A stretch of 64,000 nt of DNA, taken from the NCBI RefSeq assembly GCF_000701685.1, contig NZ_JNJO01000004.1:116965-180964 (forward strand), given 5' to 3'. How positions within the stretch are numbered: position 1 is the first letter of the stretch; each line of letters opens with the position of its first letter. The translations under genes and the position numbers were made by a program. The notes beneath the pieces were generated by a model that saw nothing but the letters and a program-made list of their open reading frames with translations, ran no database searches and was not told the origin of the DNA. This document shows, in pieces, positions 55,510 to 64,000 of this stretch. The stretch is from Gemella sanguinis ATCC 700632 (GTDB taxonomy: Bacteria; Bacillota; Bacilli; Staphylococcales; Gemellaceae).

Positions 55510-56637
55510 ATGGCTAAAAAAGCAAAAGACAAACAAGTTACACATATAGAAAAAGAAGATTTAAAAGCACGTCAGGCTGCAATTAATGAAGCAATTAAAG
55601 TTATAGAAAAAGAATATGGTAAAGGTGCTATAATGGATATTTCTTCAGAAAATCCAATTAAAGTAGAGGCAGTTTCTTCTGGTTCTCTAGCTATAGACTC
55701 AGCACTAGGAATAGGTGGATATCCAAAAGGAAGAATAGTGGAAGTCTATGGACCAGAGTCTTCTGGGAAAACAACTATAGCTCTACATGCTATCGCAGAA
55801 GTTCAAAAAACTGGAGGAATTGCAGCATTTATCGATGCAGAGAATGCACTTGATATTGAATATGCTAAAGCTTTAGGTGTTGACTTTACACCAGGTAAAT
55901 TCTTCTTATCTCAACCTGATAGTGGTGAGCAAGCATTAGATATTGCTGAAAAATTAATTTTATCAGGTGCAATTGATATTATAGTTATCGACTCAGTAGC
56001 TGCATTAGTACCAAAAGCAGAAATTGATGGTGTCATGGGAGCAAATCATATTGGTTTACAAGCTCGTCTTATGTCACAAGCATTAAGAAAATTAACTGGA
56101 CAAATAAATAAAGCTAATACAATTGCTTTATTTATAAATCAACTACGTGAAAAAGTTGGAGTAATGTTTGGGAGCCCTGAAGTTACAACTGGAGGACGTG
56201 CATTAAAATTCTACTCAACAGTAAGAATTGATGTTCGTAAAGGAGAAGCAATAAAAGGTGCTGACAGTGAAATATTAGGAAATAGAACAAAAATTAAGAT
56301 AGTTAAAAATAAAGTTGCTCCTCCATTTAAAATTGCAGAAGTTGATATTATGTTTGGAGAAGGAATATCAAAAATTGGTGAAACACTTGACTTTGCTGTG
56401 GATTTAGATATTATTAATAAATCTGGATCATGGTTCTCATATAACGGAGAAAGACTAGGTCAAGGTAGAGAAAATGTAAAAAAAGTATTTGAAGAAAATG
56501 AAGAGTTATATAATGAAATTTATGATTTAGTAAGGGCAGAAATATTGAATAAAACAGGTAATAAAGAAACTTCAACTGAAGATGTTGAAGCTGATGAACT
56601 AGATTTAGGGATTGAAAATTTAGGTGAGGTAGAATAA
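55510..56637 (+). CDS. recA: RecA, recombinase
   Basis: This 375-residue ATPase forms filaments on single-stranded DNA for strand exchange, natural transformation and SOS induction. Walker [10 protein letters not shown] is near residue 80, Walker [13 protein letters not shown] near 155, and [28 protein letters not shown] (loop L2 region) follows. The C-terminal domain is acidic. The N-terminus has an extra Lys-rich stretch (MAKKAKDK...). AGAAAGGA precedes ATG 55510. It lies behind the FAH gene rather than cinA, its usual partner in transformable Firmicutes. Confidence 0.98.
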   Translation: MAKKAKDKQVTHIEKEDLKARQAAINEAIKVIEKEYGKGAIMDISSENPIKVEAVSSGSLAIDSALGIGGYPKGRIVEVYGPESSGKTTIALHAIAEVQKTGGIAAFIDAENALDIEYAKALGVDFTPGKFFLSQPDSGEQALDIAEKLILSGAIDIIVIDSVAALVPKAEIDGVMGANHIGLQARLMSQALRKLTGQINKANTIALFINQLREKVGVMFGSPEVTTGGRALKFYSTVRIDVRKGEAIKGADSEILGNRTKIKIVKNKVAPPFKIAEVDIMFGEGISKIGETLDFAVDLDIINKSGSWFSYNGERLGQGRENVKKVFEENEELYNEIYDLVRAEILNKTGNKETSTEDVEADELDLGIENLGEVE

Positions 56638-56644
56638 TAGATAT

Positions 56645-56737
56645 ATGAATAAAAGATTATTTAAAATAGTATTATGGTTGATGATATTTGCAATATTGGC
56701 TAGTGGATTTATTTCTGCAATTGCAATATTTCTATAA
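56645..56737 (+). CDS. 30-residue membrane peptide, Prli42/DUF4044-like
   Basis: This ORF of 30 codons starts at ATG 56645 and ends at TAA 56735-56737. It encodes a basic start (MNKRLFK) and one membrane helix (IVLWLMIFAILASGFISAIAIFL). The basic N-end with a Leu/Ile/Gly-rich helix and total length match Prli42, the stressosome membrane anchor of Listeria, and the DUF4044 mini-proteins of lactic acid bacteria. It begins 7 bp after recA and is followed by a terminator, so it sits at the end of the recA transcript. A ribosome site GGTGAGGT is present but 14 bp away. The identity is by pattern only. Confidence 0.55.
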   Translation: MNKRLFKIVLWLMIFAILASGFISAIAIFL

Positions 56738-56758
56738 TACAATAAGGTTAATGATAAG

Positions 56759-56784
56759 AACTCAGAGCTATTCTGAGTTTTTAT
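56759..56784 (+). terminator. Terminator of the recA transcript
   Basis: An 8-bp stem AACTCAGA/TCTGAGTT (56759-56766 with 56771-56778) has a 4-nt loop and is followed by TTTATTTT. Confidence 0.85.
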
Positions 56785-56832
56785 TTTGAAAATGTGATAG
56801 AATATAATTATATAAAAACTAGGAGAAATACA

Positions 56833-59019
56833 GTGAATTTAGTACAAAATATGAATGAAAATCAATTAAAGGCTATACTAAAAACTGAGGGTGCTGTTAT
56901 GGTAATAGCAGGAGCTGGAAGTGGAAAAACTCGTGTTCTGACAAATAGGATAGCATACTTAATTTCTGAAAAAAATGTTTTAGAAAGTAATATCTTAGCA
57001 ATTACATTTACCAATAAAGCAGCAAAAGAAATGAAAGAGAGAATCTATAGTCTTGTTGGAGAAACCTCAAAGTATATTTGGATTAATACTTTCCATTCAA
57101 TGTGTGTAAGAATTTTAAGACAAAATATAGAATTGCTTGGATACAATAAAAATTTCACAATATTAGATGTAAGTGAGCAAAAATTAATTATTAAAAATAT
57201 ACTAAAAGAGTTAAATCTATCAGAAGATTCATATCAACCAAATAACATATTAAAAATCATATCAAAAGCTAAAAATAATATGACAAGTGTTAGCGATATG
57301 CGCAGCCAGTCTAGATTTGGTTTTATGAAAAATGTAGCTGAAATTTATGGACATTATCAAAACTATTTAAAGAAAAATAGTGTATTAGATTTTGATGATT
57401 TAATGCTAAAAACAATAGTCCTTTTTGAAAAACATCCTGAAGTACTAAGTATTTATCAAAATAAATTCCAGTATATTCATGTTGATGAGTATCAGGACAC
57501 TAATGTTATACAATATAAACTTATAAAAATGTTATCAGCAGTACACAAAAATGTTTGTGTAGTTGGTGATGATGATCAAAGTATTTATAGCTGGCGTGGA
57601 GCCTGTAGCGATAATATTATAAACTTTGAAAAAGATTATGATAATGTTGAATTAATATTCTTAGATCAAAATTATCGTTCTAATTCAACTATTTTAGATG
57701 CCGCTAATGCAGTGATAAAAAATAATACTGAACGAAAAGAAAAAGCATTGTGGTCTGAGAATAAAAGTAATAGAAAAATATCTATTTATGGTGCTTTAAA
57801 TGATAAAGATGAAACAGATGATATAGCTAGAAAAATATTAGAATTAAATAAAGAAGGCATAAAATTTAGAGATATGGCAATTTTATATCGAGCTAACTTT
57901 TTATCGCGTTCAATGGAGAATTCATGTTTATCGTTCGGTATACCATATAAGCTTATAGGGTCATTAAAATTCTTACAACGTCAAGAAATACGTGACTTAT
58001 TAGCGTATTTAAATGTTATAGTAAATAGAGATGATGAATTTAGTTTAAGAAGAATAATTAATGTTCCTAAAAGAGGAATTGGGGCAACCTCAATGGAAAA
58101 AATAGATAAGTATGCTAATGAATATGGACTATCATTATTTGAAGCTCTAGAAAATATTGATATGATTGGAGTTTCTAAAAAGATAACTACTAATGTTCAT
58201 TTATTAACTAACTTAATAAAAAAATACTCTAATACTGAAAATTATTCAATTGATGAACTTATTATTGGAATTTATAAGGATTCAGGTTATGAAAATATGC
58301 TTAAAGAATCATCGGATCCTTACGCAGAAAGTAGAATTGAAAATATATCAGAGTTAGTTTCATCTGCGAAGCAGTTTTCAAGTATGAATGATAGCTTAAT
58401 AGATTTTATATCAGAAATGTCACTGACTTCTGATGCTGATGATGAAAATATTGAGGATGCTGTAGTTTTATCAACTATACATGCAGCTAAAGGACTTGAA
58501 TATGATGTAGTATTTATAATGGGACTTGAAGAAAGTTTATTCCCGTCTATAAGAGATGCAGATAGTAGTGAAGATGAAAGGAATAAAATGGAGGAAGAAC
58601 GTCGATTAGCATATGTTGCAATAACAAGAGCTAAGGAAAGATTATTTATGTCTTTTGCAAACAGACGTATGCAATTTGGTTCAATAAAAATGAATAGGAA
58701 ATCACGATTTATTGATGAAGTACCAAAGGAACTTACTCATTTCGAGTCCGCTTTTGGCTCAACTTCATCAGATAAAAAAGATTCAAATATTGAACAAGCA
58801 AATAGATTTATAAGTAATCTTAGTCCAAAAATTAATATTACTAAAAAAACTAAACTATCAAATGACATGAACTATAGCACTGGTGATATAGTATTACATA
58901 AGAAATTTGGTGAAGGAAAAGTATTAGACATAAAAACTGATAGTGTAAAAGTAGAATTTGATGAAGTTGGTGTTAAGATACTTCTTATAGAATATGCTAA
59001 TTTGACTAGAAAGGACTAG
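56833..59019 (+). CDS. pcrA: PcrA, ATP-dependent DNA helicase
   Basis: This superfamily 1A 3'-5' helicase is essential in Gram-positive bacteria and acts in repair, rolling-circle replication and conflict removal. The frame is open from 56794, but those codons cover the -10 region (TATAAT 56803-56808). GTG 56833, seven bases after AGGAG, is the better start, giving 728 residues, the normal length. Motifs: I AGAGSGKTRVL, II VDEYQDTN, III GDDDQSIYSWRGA, IV DQNYRSN, VI YVAITRAKERLF. The C-terminus has a Tudor-like fold (GDIVLHKKFGEGKVLDI), which binds RNA polymerase. It is followed by ligA after 7 bp. Confidence 0.96.
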   Translation: MNLVQNMNENQLKAILKTEGAVMVIAGAGSGKTRVLTNRIAYLISEKNVLESNILAITFTNKAAKEMKERIYSLVGETSKYIWINTFHSMCVRILRQNIELLGYNKNFTILDVSEQKLIIKNILKELNLSEDSYQPNNILKIISKAKNNMTSVSDMRSQSRFGFMKNVAEIYGHYQNYLKKNSVLDFDDLMLKTIVLFEKHPEVLSIYQNKFQYIHVDEYQDTNVIQYKLIKMLSAVHKNVCVVGDDDQSIYSWRGACSDNIINFEKDYDNVELIFLDQNYRSNSTILDAANAVIKNNTERKEKALWSENKSNRKISIYGALNDKDETDDIARKILELNKEGIKFRDMAILYRANFLSRSMENSCLSFGIPYKLIGSLKFLQRQEIRDLLAYLNVIVNRDDEFSLRRIINVPKRGIGATSMEKIDKYANEYGLSLFEALENIDMIGVSKKITTNVHLLTNLIKKYSNTENYSIDELIIGIYKDSGYENMLKESSDPYAESRIENISELVSSAKQFSSMNDSLIDFISEMSLTSDADDENIEDAVVLSTIHAAKGLEYDVVFIMGLEESLFPSIRDADSSEDERNKMEEERRLAYVAITRAKERLFMSFANRRMQFGSIKMNRKSRFIDEVPKELTHFESAFGSTSSDKKDSNIEQANRFISNLSPKINITKKTKLSNDMNYSTGDIVLHKKFGEGKVLDIKTDSVKVEFDEVGVKILLIEYANLTRKD

Positions 59020-59026
59020 TACTTAA

Positions 59027-61289
<2,263 letters not shown>

Positions 61290-61332
61290 TTATTTAATTA
61301 TTATGATAGATTAGGAGAATAGAGGCGAAAAA

Positions 61333-63591
61333 ATGGGACTTAAATATAATTGGAATTATCCTCAATATGATGAAACTTTTTTGAATGATTTAAAAGAATA
61401 TAATATATCGGAAAATATTGCTAAAATACTAAATTCTAGAGGTATTAATAAAATTGAAGAAGTAAAGAAATATTTTTCTGATAATTATGAGGAAGGTTAT
61501 GATCCTTTTTTAATGCATGATATGAAACGAGCAGTTGAAAGAATAAATAATGCTATAGAAAATGAGGAAAAAATCCTTGTTTATGGTGATTATGATGCTG
61601 ATGGAATTACTTCTACTGTTCTACTAGTAGAAACTTTAGTTTCGCTAGGAGCTAATGTATCTTCATATATTCCAAATCGTTTTGAAGAAGGGTATGGTCC
61701 TAATAAAGATGCTTTTTCTAAAATAATTAAATCAGGAATTAGTCTTATAATTACTGTGGATAATGGTATAGCAGGAGTGGATGAAGTAGAATTAGCAAAT
61801 AACCTTGGTTGTGATGTTATTATTACTGATCACCATAAAATTCAAGATGAAATTCCAAAAGCATATGCAGTTATTCATCCAGAGCATCCAGAGGGGCAAT
61901 ATCCATTTGGTAAATTAGCTGGAGTAGGTGTGGCTTTTAAATTGGCACATGCATTATTAGAAATATATCCAGATTTTTTACTAGATTTAGTAGCTATTGG
62001 AACAGTTGCAGATATGGTTTCTCTTACAGATGAAAATAGAATATTTGTAAAGCAAGGAATAGAGTTACTAAATGAAGATCCACGTATTGGAATTAAAATG
62101 TTATTAGAATTATCTAATATTACAACCAATATTGATGAACAAACTATCGGATTTTATATTGCACCTAAGCTGAACTCAATAGGAAGAATGGATAGTGCAA
62201 AGGTAGGATTGTCATTTTTAATGGCAGAAGATATTTCTGTTGCTAAATCTTTAGCAGAACAAATCGAAGAGTATAATGTTCAAAGAAAAGAGGTAACGGA
62301 AAATATTGTTAAGGATGTTATTGAAACAATAGAAAACAACGATATAAAAAATAAGAGTGTAATAATGGTCTCTGGAGATTATCATGAAGGAGTACTAGGT
62401 ATTGTTGCTTCTAATATTGTTGAGCAATATCAAAGACCTGTACTTATTATGAATAATAAAGAAGGGATTTTAAAAGGCTCAGCAAGAAGTGTATTTGATT
62501 TTAATATATACACTGCAATTAATAAAATAGGAGATAAATTTATTGCTTATGGTGGGCATACACTCGCAGCTGGATTTTCTTTTGATGAGCAGAATTTTAA
62601 AGAAATAGAAAAAGCATTATGTGATGAGTTTGATGAATATAAGAATAATAATGAACTAAAATCAACCAAAAACATAGATATAGTGAGTAGCTTAGAAGAA
62701 GTAAGTTATCAATTTTTAAATTCATTGGAAGTATTAAAACCATTTGGAATGGATTTTGAGAAACCAAATATTTTATTAGAGAATGCAAAGGTAATAGAAA
62801 AAGTTTATTTTGGTGCAGATAAACAGTATTTACGTTTAACTATTGCTGATGAAGTAGGAAACTTAGAATGTATTAGTTTTAAGGATAATATGATATTTAA
62901 GGATGTAAATGTCAATGATACGATAGATTTACTTTGTACTTTAGATAAAAATTATTTTAATGGTAGAACGAAATTACAAGCACATATCATTGATATGCAA
63001 ATTAAAGAGTTCCTTTTTGAGGATTTAAGATATACTAACTTTGATGAAACGACAATTAGTATAGATTCATTAAAATTATCTAAAGATATTGATAATAAAC
63101 AAAGTAATTATTATTGTTATAAAGATTTAGATAATATCGATACAGAATATTCTAATATTTACCTTTTAGATATTCCACATTCACTAGAAGATATTAACAA
63201 AATTTTAGAATTAAAACCTAAAAAAATATACTTGATTTGTAATGATAAACAAATTATGTCAGAAGTTTATAAAATTGATAAATCAAGATTAGTGAAGCTG
63301 TTTAATATTGTATTAAATGCACCAAATAAACAAGTAAATATTACTCAACAATTAGATTATTTACTAAGTATACTTAAGACAAATATTAATAGTTTAAAGA
63401 TTATGATTCAAATTTTTCAAGAATTGAATCTTGTAAAAATTGAGAATAATATAATAATATTAAATCCTAATTACGAAACCGTAGATCTTAGAAAATCATC
63501 AATGTATGTAAAAATGGAAAATATTTTTGAAGTTGAAAAATTACTTTTAAAAGATAGTATTATTAATATAAATAAAAAGTTTGAAAAATAG
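61333..63591 (+). CDS. recJ: RecJ, single-stranded-DNA-specific 5'-3' exonuclease
   Basis: This 752-residue DHH-family nuclease acts in recombination and mismatch or base-excision repair. The catalytic motifs are VYGDYDADGITST (near residue 84), TVDNGIAG, ITDHHK, and GVLGIVASNIVEQY and AYGGHTLAAGFSFD in the DHHA1 part. An OB fold and a C-terminal domain as in Bacillus RecJ follow (residues about 460-752). The start ATG 61333 has a weak purine site (AGAGGCG). It is the last gene of pcrA-ligA-lapA-recJ; apt, its frequent partner, does not follow. Confidence 0.96.
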   Translation: MGLKYNWNYPQYDETFLNDLKEYNISENIAKILNSRGINKIEEVKKYFSDNYEEGYDPFLMHDMKRAVERINNAIENEEKILVYGDYDADGITSTVLLVETLVSLGANVSSYIPNRFEEGYGPNKDAFSKIIKSGISLIITVDNGIAGVDEVELANNLGCDVIITDHHKIQDEIPKAYAVIHPEHPEGQYPFGKLAGVGVAFKLAHALLEIYPDFLLDLVAIGTVADMVSLTDENRIFVKQGIELLNEDPRIGIKMLLELSNITTNIDEQTIGFYIAPKLNSIGRMDSAKVGLSFLMAEDISVAKSLAEQIEEYNVQRKEVTENIVKDVIETIENNDIKNKSVIMVSGDYHEGVLGIVASNIVEQYQRPVLIMNNKEGILKGSARSVFDFNIYTAINKIGDKFIAYGGHTLAAGFSFDEQNFKEIEKALCDEFDEYKNNNELKSTKNIDIVSSLEEVSYQFLNSLEVLKPFGMDFEKPNILLENAKVIEKVYFGADKQYLRLTIADEVGNLECISFKDNMIFKDVNVNDTIDLLCTLDKNYFNGRTKLQAHIIDMQIKEFLFEDLRYTNFDETTISIDSLKLSKDIDNKQSNYYCYKDLDNIDTEYSNIYLLDIPHSLEDINKILELKPKKIYLICNDKQIMSEVYKIDKSRLVKLFNIVLNAPNKQVNITQQLDYLLSILKTNINSLKIMIQIFQELNLVKIENNIIILNPNYETVDLRKSSMYVKMENIFEVEKLLLKDSIININKKFEK

Positions 63592-63610
63592 CTATTAATG
63601 TATAAGAAAA

Positions 63611-63641
63611 AGGATTAACTAAAATATTTTTAGTTAATCCT
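63611..63641. terminator. 14-bp perfect hairpin after recJ, possibly bidirectional
   Basis: A perfect 14-bp stem (63611-63624 with 63628-63641) has a 3-nt loop. The + side lacks a T-run; on the minus strand TTTTCTTA follows, so it could stop transcription from the transposase side. Confidence 0.65.
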
Positions 63642-63653
63642 CAGATTGTTGAC

Positions 63654-63701
63654 AAAAATACCGAAATATCAAGCTAGTATTGATGTTATGGTATTTTTTT
63701 T
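63654..63701 (+). terminator. Second terminator after recJ
   Basis: AAAATACC pairs with GGTATTTT, with an inner ATATCAA/TTGATGT helix, and a run of eight T follows. Confidence 0.8.
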
Positions 63702-63737
63702 CAAAAAAAATAAGCCTTAAGGCAAAAATCCAGTAGT

Positions 63738-63764
63738 ATTAAGAGGTTTTATACCTCTCTTAAT
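63738..63764. terminator. Inverted repeat at the transposase 3' end
   Basis: ATTAAGAGGT and ACCTCTCTTAAT form an imperfect hairpin overlapping the stop of the minus-strand transposase. A perfect palindrome GCCTTAAGGC lies at 63714-63723, close to where the IS end should be. The exact end of the element could not be fixed. Confidence 0.4.
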
Positions 63765-64000
63765 GCTATTGTTTTCATATTTTGAACGCAACAAGACAGC
63801 CAAGCGTACGACTGTACTTTGGCTTTTCCTCTATATTGTGCATACCTGTATCCGTGATTTTGTTTAGAATCCGCAAAGCTACGTTCTATTGTTTCTTTTC
63901 TTCTCTTATACAATAGTTTTCCTTCTTTTGATATACGTCTTAACCTAGCTTCATCATAATAATCCGCATTTATATGGCGTCTTATTATTTTCTTCTCGTT
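63749..64000 (-). mobile_element. IS1182-family transposase, 3' part (C-terminal 83 residues), cut by the window edge
   Basis: Reading the minus strand from 64000 to the stop at 63749-63751 gives 83 residues. The sequence RRKETIERSFADSKQNHGYRYAQYRGKAKVQ is the hallmark C-terminal region of IS1182-type DDE transposases, with the catalytic Glu in ERSFAD and a preceding basic patch; YAWLSCCVQNMKTIA follows as usual. The frame is intact as far as seen. Only this end of the insertion sequence lies in the window, so completeness, copy number and target duplication cannot be judged. It separates recJ from whatever lies downstream. Confidence 0.8.

Noticed and set aside
55140..55532. Minus-strand frame of 130 codons spanning the FAH-recA junction
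   Set aside because: Antisense to both genes, no ribosome site and no recognisable domain.

Overview
The window is a strongly AT-rich, gene-dense chromosomal segment of a low-GC Firmicute of class Bacilli. Almost every gene is on the + strand, start sites carry strong AGGAGG-type ribosome sites, and GTG/TTG starts are frequent. The mix of Bacillus-like synteny (hprK-lgt-trxB, yqhY-nusB-xseAB-ispA, cca-dinG-asnS-dnaD-nth, fmt-rsmB-rlmN-prpC-prkC, pcrA-ligA) with a streptococcal-type potRABCD operon and reduced gene content fits Gemella or a close relative. That assignment is inference; no rRNA is present.

Layout. 1-666: 3' end of a probable tcdA, then an XRE regulator. 791-4590: complete comG competence-pilus operon (comGA to a very short comGG candidate). 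4728-7529: small membrane protein, YihY-family protein, msrA, ppaC. 7619-10753: yvlD-like, hprK, lgt, trxB. 10780-11637: the one complete minus-strand gene, an RluA-family pseudouridine synthase. 11638-12279: decayed intergenic region holding the 3' remnant of a threonine aldolase gene. 12280-16623: polyamine operon potRABCD. 17181-22244: dnaX, ybaB, recR, tkt and an S1-domain gene. 22250-25157: T-box-controlled alaS. 25389-28428: yqhY-nusB-xseA-xseB-ispA. 28876-31750: glycerate kinase, EamA transporter, C39-like secreted peptidase. 31989-37094: sufCDSUB iron-sulfur assembly operon. 37211-39728: an Asn/Tyr-rich membrane protein and ackA. 39788-45866: cca, a degenerate dinG, asnS, dnaD, nth, lspA. 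45959-52634: ogt, fmt, rsmB, rlmN, prpC, prkC. 52701-63591: uvrC, a FAH-family gene, recA, a 30-codon membrane peptide gene, pcrA, ligA, lapA-like, recJ. 63749-64000: 3' end of an IS1182-type transposase on the minus strand.

How the genes fit together. Competence (comG) supplies DNA uptake, and recA, recR, recJ, pcrA, ligA, uvrC, xseAB, nth and ogt form a large recombination and repair set. sufCDSUB makes Fe-S clusters for proteins such as RlmN. hprK/lgt/lspA and prpC/prkC cover carbon control, lipoprotein processing and cell-wall signalling.

No clearly new multi-gene system was found. The observations most worth following are reductive changes in core proteins: a DnaX without its zinc module, an endonuclease III without its Fe-S cysteines, and a DinG homologue that keeps the exonuclease but has lost recognisable helicase motifs. 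Also notable are the threonine aldolase remnant, the tiny ORF after recA, the prion-like Asn/Tyr-rich membrane protein, and an extended -10 promoter (TATGGTATAAT) that recurs at five loci.
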